Shown here: positions 22,410 to 32,864 of the stretch, in pieces
Layout: each line of letters starts with the position of its first letter
How positions within the stretch are numbered: position 1 is the first letter of the stretch
Made by a program: the position numbers and the translations under genes
Notes under the pieces: generated by a model
Databases searched by the model: none
Seen by the model: only the letters and a program-made list of their open reading frames with translations
What the model was told of the DNA's origin: nothing
Assembly (NCBI GenBank): GCA_902806565.1
Contig: CADCXA010000055.1
Location: 62,001-126,000 of the forward strand
Reading direction: 5' to 3'
DNA: 64,000 nt
DNA from: Hypoxylon rubiginosum
Taxonomy: Eukaryota > Ascomycota > Sordariomycetes > Xylariales > Hypoxylaceae

Positions 22410-23718
22410 GGGTTCTCCCGGGATGTATTATTGTTATGGGTCATGATCTGTGTGCGTGTTTCCTGTTTATGCGGTTCTGGATAGGGTGGAAAGTGGATTT
22501 GTAGGATTGGCTTATACCGATTTATGACGTGGTACACATTCAAGGTGTTCTAGGTGTTCTAAGTGTTGGATACTAAACCTCGATGGAGGTGTAGTCGATA
22601 TTGGACTACACAGGGATATATATACACTGCTGTGACGAGCAGGACGAGATGCGCGAGCTGTATTATTAGAGATGCTGGCGACTGGATCGGGTCCCGCTTA
22701 CGAATATACTCCCTTCACATAGACGAATACTGCTAATAAATAGTAGTCAACTCTACGATGTAACTATCTCCAGTACTAAATCGGGGTGAGTAAAGAGGAC
22801 ACCTGGCTTAAGGCTCTTACGGTATGTCTCTGTCCACGTTGCCGTTTGTTACGCGATCTATCTTGACCACATATCGTGTCTTGGTGAGCACCCATTCATT
22901 GGGGATAGCATGAGTCGGCATTGCGTGTCTAATCGTACAGGCAGACGGAGCCGCATAGAAAATAAGTACGTAAAATACTGGTTCAACGTGTCTAGTGATA
23001 AGAGGCAAGACGTGGATCGGTCAACGAGGAACAGATAGAACAAGATAGATCTCGGATCGGCAGACACAAATTCCTTACTGGTGGCCTTTGCGCAGGTTCT
23101 ACGAGTTCTAGGCCGTAAGGCACTGAAGGCACTAATAGACCTGATAGGTGATCCCCCCTCCGGTTAGGACTAGCCTAAGCTCTAAGTGTGCTAGTGGTGC
23201 TTAGGGGTAGCTGGGGGGTACTAGGCCTAGGCCGTCCAGGGTACTATAATAGGGTACTATAATCAGTGGAGGTCAGTGGAGGCACAGGGAGCTTGGTCTC
23301 GCCGCCCGGGCGAGGGGCCTTACGAGGGGTCCGTAAGGCGGGGCACCTATCGAGAGCTTGCCCGGGCGCTTTTCAGCTTCTATCGGCGCTTTTGGCAGTT
23401 TCATCTGATCTTATTACACATCTTTTGTACGTTCTGGGTAACTTGGACTCTTTTCCGCCTTGGCCGGTGTCTTCCGATTTGGCTAGCTCAGTTTCGTATT
23501 TCGTAATTTTTCGCGTTTTTCGCTTTTTTCCCTTTGAAGGGGGAACCTTTCTCAACTTCGAAAGTCGAGCCAGACCATGACGGTGACGGTGTTTTGGTCA
23601 ACGCCAACCCACCTGACAACCTACCTGAGAATGGGGTAAAACGACCTGCTGGTGGACTGCGCATGCGCCCCGATATGTTCAGAGGCATGCAGAGGTATCA
23701 AGCAGCAGTATCACCAAA
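22410..23718. other. Intergenic region between the transcription factor and GST-fusion genes
   Basis: No recognisable gene. Seen: the short direct repeat GGTGTTCTA twice near 22545, AGGGTACTATAAT twice near 23237-23264, and a GC-rich inverted segment at 23295-23345. The last 150 bp are probably the leader of the next gene. Confidence 0.45.
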
Positions 23719-26142
23719 ATGGACCCCGCCTCTGTCCCCTTCCCACCGCCACCGCCGCCGGCTCCTCCTCCTCTTCCTCCTGGATCAGAGCCTCTTACAC
23801 ACGCCATCCACCATCACGCCCAACCGCCCCAACAATCGAATCACTTCCGCGTCCCGACCTTGTCGTCACATCCCTCCATCGACCTGTCCGCCCTCGAATC
23901 TAACCCTGCCGCATTCCAATCGCATCTTCAACGTTTACACGCCGAAGCCGTTGCGGGCCCCGTCGTACGCGCCGATTATGTTCCTCATCCCCAAGATGGT
24001 TTCGATCGCGAGCCGAATCCAGCCCATATGCTCCAACACACGCATACCCAAACGACATCCGATCTCCATCGCACTCCTCACCAGCACCATGCGTCCCTCC
24101 CACCATCTTCTCACTCGGCCCCGCCTGGTCATGGCCAATTCGGCATCCTAGCTCAAGCTCAGAATGCCATATCTCAGCCAAACGTCGTACCCCAGCTTCA
24201 GCAAGATGAGGACATGTTCGCCCAACCCGCGCAAGCTTCCTCTTCCTCCGCCGAGGGCCCGGAACAGAGACCACATGGCCAATTGGTCAATAGGATAGTC
24301 GTCGACCCGCCCGACCTTCAAGCCTGGCGCAATAAGCTATTCAATGTTGACGATACTATCACCTTGACCAATGATCAGTAGGGCGATTGGTTCACCTTGG
24401 AACTGCGTCCCTAGACTAACAGTCTGCCAGATTCGAAACTTACTTCCCTCACATCGACAATGTTTATTCACATCGCTCCACGCAGAAATACAAGCGCAAG
24501 CCTTTCATCTCACATTACTGGGACTGCCGAATGAAGGGGCGACCCCCAGGAACGCCGAAATCAGACGACCCCTCCAAAAAGAAGCGCAAGCGGAGTGCGC
24601 GCGAGAGAGACCTATGCGATGTCAAGATCAAAATTACCGAGTATTTCCCAGGCGCGACGATTCTTCAGAGCGACGGGGACTCAAGCCTCGGCATAACCCC
24701 GTCGCAGTCGAGCGCATATCAGTCCCCGCAGCAGCAGTTCTTCAGCGAAGGGCTATCGCGACCCATAGATGCCCATCTCAACGGAGAGAAGTTCTGGACC
24801 ATTCAACGAGTGAATGGCAACGGTGGGAACGGAAAAGGGGACGGCGTTGCTGGTCCTCACAAACACAGCCTGGAAAAGAGCGATGAGATTAAGAAGTCCA
24901 CCGTTCAGAGACATATAACTTCGCAGGAAAAGGAAGCAAAGAAGATACAAGTGGGTTGGTCCCTATGCCACAGACGTCAATGCCTTTGTCTCCGGCTTTA
25001 CACTTGGAAAACATTTATCCTCGATATGAACGTTGTATCTTGGTACTACTCCTCCTACATAGTGAAAGGAGCTCTCCTCGTTTGGTCTTAGATAGTCCCC
25101 CATTGTCCAATTCGGTCACATCCCATATACGATCGCTATTCACAGGTGCCGATTACTAACTCAATTATAGAAACCGTTGCCAAAGAAGATATCGGGGACA
25201 GCTCTCGTAACAGCAAAGAAACACACGAAGGATCATGATCTAAAGCTTTATGCTGCTTGCTTTTGGTAGGCGATTATTTCGGAACGCGGATTGCTTTCCA
25301 GGCTAACGGACCCCTTTACCAGTCCCTTCTCCCAGCGAGTATGGATTGCCCTTGAAGCAAAGGGTATGCAGTATCAATATTGCGAGACAGATCCATTCAA
25401 GCGGCCAACTCAGCTACTGGAGGCAAACCCGCGAGGATTAGTTCCAGCCATAAGGGAAGGGGACTGGGCTAGCGGCGAGAGTGCTATCATTCTAGAATAC
25501 GTGAGTCGTTTAAATTGCATGGAATAAGTGTTCGATCTAATCACTGACATTCATCATACTAGCTTGAAGATCATGACCGGACGGTACCTCTTTTCCCCAC
25601 CGACCCAAGACTCAAGGCAAACTGCAGGTTGTGGATTGACCATGTAGGTTACCGGCAACAATCTATATGAGACGTGTGAATATGGTGAATCTAACTATGT
25701 TGTATAGATCAATGCAAAAATCGTCCCCGCGTTCTTTGCTCTGGCGAGGGCAACGGACTTCACGAAGCAGTCAGAATACACGGAGAAACTGCGAAGTGAT
25801 ATAACGGCCCTGGTTCAAGCTGCTGATGAACGGGTTTGTTGTGTGCTCCATCTGATTTAGACACCTTTCTGACTAGTTGCCCAGGGCCCGTACTTCCTAG
25901 GGGGTGACTTATGTCTCGTGGATATTCACTTCGCGCCTTTCGTACTTCGAATGACCCGCATACTTCGCGAGCTTCGCCATTGGGGTGATCCGATGCCTAG
26001 AACGCGCTGGCAGCAATGGGCCGAAGCCCTCGAGCAAAACCCACACGTACAGGCTACAACTAGCCTGGATGAACTTTACATTGAAACCTTGGACCTCCTA
26101 CTCAACAGTCGTCAGCCTCACGGCGAGAACTTTGGATCGTAA
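23719..26142 (+). CDS. Uncharacterised basic N-terminal region fused to a glutathione S-transferase
   Basis: Seven exons: 23719-24377, 24431-24950, 25171-25265, 25323-25500, 25563-25643, 25708-25833 and 25885-26142; all junction phases agree and the product is 638 aa. Residues 1-220 are Pro/His/Gln-rich and probably disordered. Residues about 221-300 form a conserved-looking module (FETYFPHIDNVYSHRSTQKY, then HYWDCRMKGRPPGTP) followed by a basic run PSKKKRKRSARERD. A Lys-rich linker leads into an omega-like GST from about residue 417. The active-site motif C425-P-F-S is formed only by splicing exons 3 and 4. Thioredoxin-fold signatures NPRGLVPAIREG and GESAIILEYLED follow, then an all-helical C-terminal domain with FLGGDLCLVDIHFAPFVLRM. 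The basic region could bind nucleic acid or act as a nuclear localisation signal; this is inference. I recall similar fusions in other Sordariomycetes. Confidence 0.88.
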
Positions 26143-28309
26143 TGGTTGACTCTTTTTGGTTTGTTTGGTATAGATTGGGTGTTTTGGAGCACATGATAGG
26201 GTAGGTGAATTGTGCAAGCGTTTCTGATTCTCCTATTCTCCATGCTAGGCGGCAGCCATCTAGGGAACTTGAAAGGTGGTATCATGGATCGGAGTCACGG
26301 TTTGCTTCCTTTTTACCCATTCGAATATACATATTGCAGGCGCTCCTATTTGATTATAGCTATACGGAGTAGCCAACAAATATTGGAAAGTGTGCATAGG
26401 GATTCGCCTCTCGCTATCACACTCTTTGACGAATAATACAACTACCTATATAATATGAACTTTCTCAAATATTGAATCCTCAACAATAAGTTATGCGCTC
26501 TGTTTCGGCGTAGCTATGGCTAGCTCTAGAAGTGAATGTAAATAGTATTATCGACTGCCTATCTTAGACGAAAGAGGTAATAGATGTGTGCCTGGCCGCT
26601 AAGACACACGTAGCCATGAGTTTATGTACCTAATACATCGGTTTCCGAGGACCTTGGCATTCGTAATTTAATCCATCTTGAGGCTCATTACAATCAGCTC
26701 TAGGACTACAAGGCTCAGTCATGAACTCCTCGGTGACTGGGATGGTTTTAAGTTGACTGTTAGAGGCCACAAAGGTAGCCCTTGAGCCGCATCGCTTGAC
26801 ACACAAGTCTCTAATCCTCCGTCTTATTTGTACAAACAATCATAGGACTACGAAATTGTAGATTTCGGGCGGAAGCTTAGCTGTCATGACACTGTACGAC
26901 TTGATTGGATTTATGCTAGGCGAGGGTGTGTCACTCACTACCCGATACCCCGGGAATAGGGGCTCAGCGAAGGGTCTCCCTCCCTTCGGAAATTGGGTAC
27001 CTACCTATAGTCATGCCTTATAATAAGCTGAACAAGTTGTAGACGTAGTGTAGGGTAGCTTGCGTAAGGCATGTAGAATTTCCGAAGTCTTCTAGGTAGT
27101 ATTATATAGAAGAGCCGGGGTCTCGCATCTCGAACATTCTCATAGGCCTTCCAGAAAGCGGAGAATGCAAGCAGGTTAGGCGCATAATTGGATCAGAGAA
27201 AAGACGCTATATCTGCACGGCGTTCGCCTGAATCATCCGATAACTCGACGAAACACATCAGTTTTCCCAAGAGTCGGGCGGCAAGACATTCGGTGCCTAT
27301 CGTGGTACGAATGTCGTGATACCCGCCCTTGGAGAAATTCAGAGAGCCATATTTTCCTACGCGTAACATCTGTACAGTACCTAGGCATTATGAAGTTGTT
27401 GGGTGAATGCCTAGACTACCTACCTAGTGATAACTAAAGTAGTAGTGCCCATAGCACCCATGCGTATACGGGCGTAGATGTCGTAAGGCCGAACTACTTC
27501 GGCAATCCGAAGATGTGACAGCCAAGTACCTAGGTACAAAGTGATCATGTTGCCCAGGTGAGGTGACGATACGGATTAGGTGATAATTAGGTGTAAATTC
27601 AGTAAGCATGAAGAGGCACTACCTTGTGTATTTTATTCATCGCCTTCACCGGATGGCGCAGCATATAATGACAAGAATAAGAGTCCGGGACCGCCCGTCT
27701 TGATTTGTTCTTTCGTCTCTTATACTCTTTCTCAGTACTCGTGTAAATGAACAAATATCTACATTTGCATATGTTGTGTATAGATAAGATTAATTAATAT
27801 GTTTGTTGGCAATTGGATGGAAAGCTATCCGTATTTCGCCTCAATAACTGCATATGCACAGTCCCGCCACGCGAGTGTAGCAGAATAAAAATTGCTTGTA
27901 AAAGAGATTGAAAGTGACGTCAGGTTACACGATACAGCTAAAGCTTGATTTCGCCAGTTGGTTGGTTGGTCCTTGGAGTGCGGCCGCCCGACCATGAATA
28001 GCCCCGCTTCCAACACTGTGGCTGCCCTCCGTCACCAAACTCAGTAACGTGCTGCATCATCTGCGCCTAATAGTTCTCACCTTCGCCCTTCGCCCTTCGC
28101 CCTCCCCCCGCAGTGGCTACCTCGTCCATTATTCATACATATCTGCCTTTTACCTACATGTAGTATTCCTGGTTACGAACCCTGGAAGACAACACTACTT
28201 AGATCGCATTAGAGTTTCGACCGCTTCACACATTTTGCGGTTTACCTCTACTAACACAAATTATAATTCACTTCCACTTTATCTCGCATCAGCGGTCAAC
28301 GACCCAGCA
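26143..28309. other. Intergenic region, 2.2 kb
   Basis: No family is recognisable on either strand and the longest frames are under 80 codons before 28.0 kb. TACCTA/TAGGTA motifs recur near 27000, 27417 and 27528. From about 28050 the DNA is the leader of the RS-rich gene, which stays open in the same frame for 87 codons upstream of the chosen ATG. Confidence 0.5.
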
Positions 28310-30400
28310 ATGTCCGCCTATGATCAGTATGATCCTCCCCCGCGCGAGTATTCCCGCCGGCATTACCAGGACGAGCGTCGCGAGAGGCGCTACGTCGAGC
28401 CACAGGATGCCTATTACAAAGTAAATCCCTCCAGCAGGACCGCCCTTGTTCCTCGTCGCGAAGATAGCGATCAGATTTCTATCGAGGAGGTTCGCCGAGA
28501 CTTCCCTCCTCCCGGCTACTCCCGAGACATTCGTAGGACTCGATCCGCCGACCCTGGTTATGATGACTACTACGATGCACGCCGTCCCCGTTCTCATAAG
28601 AAACCGGCAAGCGTCTACTATGAGGAGGAGGAGAGAACTCGCAAGCGTGTCGTAAACAAGCAGGAAAAGATTCTCGCCGCCGTCGCCGGCGGTCTTCTCG
28701 CTGCTGGCGCTAAGGAATTATGGGACCGCCGCGAAGCTGAGAAGGAGGGTGCCGATGTTCACCGCAACATAGCTGCCTCCGCTGCTCTTGGCGCTGCTGG
28801 TGCTTTCGCCGGCTACCAGGGAGTCGACTACTATAACAAGCACGTCAATAAAGACGATAAAAAATCAACCTACATCGTTCATAAGGGCCGAGACGGCCGT
28901 GTCGTCGAGTACTATTCCGACGAGGACGACGAGGACCCTAAGAGCCACAAGGGTAACAAATCTTTCCTTGAGAATGCTTTGGCAGCCGCCGGTCTTGGCG
29001 GCGCAATTAAAGCCTTGACCGGCGCTGGTTCAGATAGGGATTCAAGAAGTCGTCATGGCAGCCGCCGTGGTAGTCCGGACTCGTACCGTTCGCGAGGTAG
29101 TGCCAAGAGTTCACGAGATACTCCTGCGGCAAGAATGCAAAAGGCCGCCAAGGCATCCCTAGTTGCCGGCGCAGCAGAAGCTTTCCGAGTTGCGAAGGAA
29201 CCGGGAGGTTGGAAGGGAGAGAAGATGAAGCGTGTCCTTACCGCCGCGGCCGGTGCTGCGGCCGTCGACGCTGCTCACGACCCTTCCAAGGATAGCAAAC
29301 GCCACCTAGTCGAGGCTGTCATCGGTGGTCTCGTCGGTAACCGCATGCTGAATGGCTCTAGGAAAGATATTGAGGAGGACCGTAGCACTGGCCGGAGCAG
29401 GTCTCGCTCCCGCGCCCGCTCCGAGAGTCGTGGAGGAGGGAGCGGTCTTGCAGCGCTAGCTACAGCTGGTCTGGGTGCTTTGGGCGCTAAGAAGCTCATT
29501 GGCAGTCGAAGTCGATCTCGATCTCGTCGGAGAAGCGTCGACTCGTACGACAGTCGAAGCCCCACGCCCACCAGACGCCGTAGCCGCAGTCGCAGCATCG
29601 TTGACGGAGCACGACGCAGCCTTGCTAAGATTGGCCTGGGGAGCAATCCCGATGACAAAGATGATGAGTATGACGACCGGTCCCCTCGCCGAAGCCGCCG
29701 CCGGAGTCCATCAGACGACCGCTATGATGATGATTACAAGTCTCGTGATCACATGAGAGGTGGCCGAGGTCCTGCGAGTGAGGGTCCGTACGACGATTAT
29801 GATGAGGAGGAGCGATCTATTGGGGGACGACCACGCAGTTCGTCCCGTTCACGAGGAGGTAGGTCGAGTTCTGCTTCTAGTAGTGATCTAGGGGATTCAG
29901 ACGAAGATAAAAAGATGACGTCGAAAATGCGACGTAAACAGCTCATCACGACGGGATTAGCAGCTGTGGCTACCATCCACGCTGCTCACAACGTGTATGG
30001 CAGCATGGGACAGCGTGACGCAAGGCACAGGGCAGTGAAAGAGGGCAAACTGAGCCCGGAGGAGGCTAGGAAGCTCAAGACCAAGGCGCTCCTGCAAGAT
30101 GCCGCATCGGTTGGTATTGCGGCACTGGGCGTCAAGGGCGCCCTCTCGGAACTCAAGGAGGCACGAGAACAGTCCAAGGCAGTTAGTGAATGGAAAGAAG
30201 AAAAGCAGAGGCGCCACGATAGACGACTAGAGCGAATTAGACGGGCAAATTCCAGCCATAGCGGCAGATCTAGGGCTGACGATTGGTCTACTTCAGCTCC
30301 TCCCCGAGAAAGTCGATATGACGAGGGGCCGCATTATACCGATGGAAACCCCTATTCTGCCGCTTTGCCCGCACCGCCAATGGGATACGACAGGAGGTGA
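28310..30400 (+). CDS. RS-repeat, glycine/alanine-rich protein (DUF3824-like)
   Basis: A single uninterrupted exon encodes 696 aa. I do not recognise a defined function. The N-terminal 110 residues are Tyr/Arg/Asp-rich. Then alternate short Ala/Gly-rich hydrophobic segments (for example KILAAVAGGLLAAGAKELWDR, SALGAAGAFAGYQG, KASLVAGAAEAF, LLAAL-type repeats) with charged or RS-rich linkers, including runs of SRSRSRSR near residues 360-425. The pattern, glycine-zipper-like segments in a disordered RS background, resembles Pezizomycotina proteins annotated with DUF3824, some of which associate with membranes or septal pores; that link is weak. The start MSAYDQYDPPPREYSR was chosen over an in-frame upstream ATG at 28049 because the upstream part reads like translated leader, rich in Leu, Tyr and His without similarity to the rest. 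Confidence 0.8.
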   Translation: MSAYDQYDPPPREYSRRHYQDERRERRYVEPQDAYYKVNPSSRTALVPRREDSDQISIEEVRRDFPPPGYSRDIRRTRSADPGYDDYYDARRPRSHKKPASVYYEEEERTRKRVVNKQEKILAAVAGGLLAAGAKELWDRREAEKEGADVHRNIAASAALGAAGAFAGYQGVDYYNKHVNKDDKKSTYIVHKGRDGRVVEYYSDEDDEDPKSHKGNKSFLENALAAAGLGGAIKALTGAGSDRDSRSRHGSRRGSPDSYRSRGSAKSSRDTPAARMQKAAKASLVAGAAEAFRVAKEPGGWKGEKMKRVLTAAAGAAAVDAAHDPSKDSKRHLVEAVIGGLVGNRMLNGSRKDIEEDRSTGRSRSRSRARSESRGGGSGLAALATAGLGALGAKKLIGSRSRSRSRRRSVDSYDSRSPTPTRRRSRSRSIVDGARRSLAKIGLGSNPDDKDDEYDDRSPRRSRRRSPSDDRYDDDYKSRDHMRGGRGPASEGPYDDYDEEERSIGGRPRSSSRSRGGRSSSASSSDLGDSDEDKKMTSKMRRKQLITTGLAAVATIHAAHNVYGSMGQRDARHRAVKEGKLSPEEARKLKTKALLQDAASVGIAALGVKGALSELKEAREQSKAVSEWKEEKQRRHDRRLERIRRANSSHSGRSRADDWSTSAPPRESRYDEGPHYTDGNPYSAALPAPPMGYDRR

Positions 30401-30918
30401 TGGACAGGGTGAGAAATCGCCCTACATCACTTCCACAAGTCCTCGCCCAAATTCTGCTTCCCCATTCCCTGACGTGGATTGCAGCATACACGTCTGCTTC
30501 ATGCCCTGTTACGACTTAACGATTTTCATGATATCTGATATTGGGTAGTAAGAAATCAGTATGTTGAAGAGGTGGCGCCTTGAGATGAGCTGGAAAGAAA
30601 AAAAAAATGACATGCCTTGCGTCAAGCTAATCCCCGGTTGCTTTTTGAGATAGAAAACAGAATCTCACACGTCGCATTTGCGTTTTCTATCTTCTCTGAA
30701 TCTCTTACGATACACAATTTTATGATTTTCCTATACATAGCTGAGCATCTCACTGATTTTGTCTCGTTTGTAAACAGATGGGCGTCATCGCCGCCACCAC
30801 CATCGCGAAGATTAACGATCTTATTCGGCGGTGCTGCTGTAGGGGATTCTGTGTCACCTGAATGCTTCACCCGTAACACAGGAACGGGTTGAAACGTTTG
30901 GCTAAGCACCGGGCCCTT
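30401..30918. other. 3' flank of the RS-rich gene
   Basis: No firm gene. It holds an 11-bp inverted repeat (30648-30658 and 30682-30692) able to form a hairpin and a plausible acceptor site (ACTGAT then GTAAACAG) ending at 30778. Confidence 0.5.
30648..30692. repeat. Inverted repeat, 11-bp arms, 23-nt loop
   Basis: AGATAGAAAAC at 30648-30658 is the exact reverse complement of GTTTTCTATCT at 30682-30692. In RNA it would form a hairpin in the 3' flank of the RS-rich gene. Function unknown. Confidence 0.75.
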
Positions 30919-31548
30919 ATGCAGCAGAAACGCGAAGAAGCGGGCCTATGGGAATATAACGCAATCCCGCGACTGGATACCAATGGCCTGGTCTTGCGTC
31001 CCCGGTTCCGCCACCAGAACGATCTGGGTCAGTGCTCCCGATCTCTTTTTGGAGATTGGTGGGTATTTTCCCTCACGATTCCGATGCGGTGGTAAAAAAA
31101 AACGGCCGTAACGGGATATAAAGAACGGGGGACAACAGACAGCGGACAGGATCTGCAGGGTGTTCTACGGAATTGGGTAGGATCCTAAATGCATCACACA
31201 TGCAACAGCCCCCCACCAAAAGAAGAAAAAGACCGATAAGGAAACATTACTAACTTGCAGCACGACATGGGCACGTGTGTGATGGGACTGTGGGATAAGA
31301 TGGGAATCTTGAGTGAGGAAATTGTTGAGCGGGATGGATCTAATAATACCAAGTACTTGGACAGCAAGTTACCGAGGCGGTGTGCGCATTCACATATATT
31401 CGTGGGATACGTGGGATGGGGACAGAGTAAGGAAGACAAGGGGAAGGGGGAAAGCTGCAGATTCCGTTCCAGCTTTTGGGTATTGGGTATCGGGTTATTG
31501 GCCGGGGGTACCTTTCCGTCTACGATGATGACGCTGACGACCTTTTGA
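30919..31548 (+). CDS. Possible small two-exon gene, hypothetical
   Basis: Tentative model: exon 1 30919-31062 and exon 2 31261-31548, 143 aa. Supporting signs: the first frame has regular codon use (LWEYNAIPRLDTNGLVLRPRF), and exon 2 is preceded by an excellent branch point and acceptor (TACTAACTTGCAG). Exon 2 ends in a hydrophobic segment (FWVLGIGLLAGGTF), possibly a membrane anchor. Weak points: the donor GTATTT is poor, no homologue is recognised, and the same frame stays open upstream of the ATG to 30889 without another ATG. It could be a different gene structure using the same acceptor, a non-coding transcript or chance. Confidence 0.22.
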
Positions 31549-32864
31549 GACGATTTCTGATTGGATGAAGTCACGAAATCTCTTTCCTTTTTTTTTTCAT
31601 TGGTTCTCTTTTTAAGTTGACAGGTTTCCTATCACTTTTTTTATTTTATTTTATATAAAACTAATACTGTTCTGGTAGCTACTATTACATGTGTACATCT
31701 GAAATGGGCATTTCTCAACACTATTCCCGTAAGGTACAGCTGCAGACGTCTTAAGTAAACTAACGGTTCTACACCGTTGGGCCAAGGGGGAGAGTCTTGT
31801 TGACAAGTCGATCTGTGTTACTGACCTGTCACGAGACTTGTTATCTTCCCATGTCCGAGTCCCTACTTGCATAGGACGCATAGTGCTTCGCGGGCTTTAT
31901 CTATCTACCACGTCGCTCGGTCGCCTACTTCCTTGCCTAACGCCGGACCTACACATGCAAGTGAGTGGCTCGGACATGAAGGATGGAGTACATTGTGTAA
32001 TACTGGTAGAAAGTAGCTACATTAGCCCGGGACGTACCTAACGTGTCTTCCTTTCTGTAGGCATTATGTATGTACCTACATGTAGGTAGGAAATGAAAAG
32101 CCCCGTGGTCCATCATCTGTCACTTGTCTTTTTCTCTCTCGACCGGGGAATTACAGAAGTACCTTAGCCCTGGCTGCCGTGCCACGCCAACCCTGGCCAG
32201 TCGGGAACTATGTACGAATCGGGAGATTAAGTGAGGTTTTACACACATATTTTACTACTACTACTATTACTACTACCCTGTTACCTACTTCCTCTTCTTG
32301 CAGCTTGCATGCTGCAAGCCATTGCCGAACTGGTAAAAAAAACCGCTAACGAAACTGAAGAATGTATGATGTCATCGTGCTGACCGCCCCTTGTGCCAGC
32401 GTGGTAGTTTGGAAGGGGGGGGGAAATCCCACGATACCTAACTCTCCCCTGGATCGATCCTTTGGAGACAGGGCATGGTACTGTACTTTTCTTTGGGAAA
32501 AGATCCATGTTGAGGATCGGTAAGGGGGGCCTGTTGGAAGTTCGGGTGTACCTTAAGTGCCCAAAGGTATTGATATAACTTCTAGTATGTAGTTCCTTCA
32601 GGTTCTATTAATGGGCTTGGCGAGCGACTATGTGGCCCGAGCCGCATACATCATTTCTTCCCCCACAGCTTGGCACTCTTCGAGGAGTTGTAGACGTCTT
32701 AGTATCTCCCCCCAAGGTACATGTGTGCATTAACATGGTTTGACCGCAGAGCAAGACACGAATGAATATGAACCTGCGTAATTATCCGTACTAGGTAGAG
32801 CAGCTCATAGTTATGTACAGCATCGAGTTGCAACTCGCGCATGGTATCTTTTAACAAACTACAA
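31549..32864. other. Intergenic region, 1.3 kb
   Basis: No recognisable gene. AT-rich with a T-run near 31590, an ATTTTATTTTAT stretch near 31645, a 16-bp palindrome at 32073-32088, an ACT/ATT trinucleotide run near 32250-32275 and a run of nine G at about 32416. The right end is the 3' flank of CLF1. Confidence 0.5.
32073..32088. repeat. 16-bp perfect palindrome TACCTACATGTAGGTA
   Basis: The sequence equals its reverse complement. It combines the TACCTA/TAGGTA motif with the ACATGT core seen elsewhere in the window's intergenic DNA. Confidence 0.9.

Noticed and set aside
24951..25170. Possible extra coding segment inside the 220-bp intron of the GST-fusion gene
   Set aside because: A frame beginning VPMPQTSMPL is open there, but direct joining of KKIQ to KPLPKK matches remembered relatives and keeps phase, so the segment is treated as intron.
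28049..28309. In-frame upstream extension of the RS-rich protein from an earlier ATG
   Set aside because: The extra 87 residues look like translated leader and do not resemble the Tyr/Arg-rich N-terminus that begins at MSAYDQYDPP.
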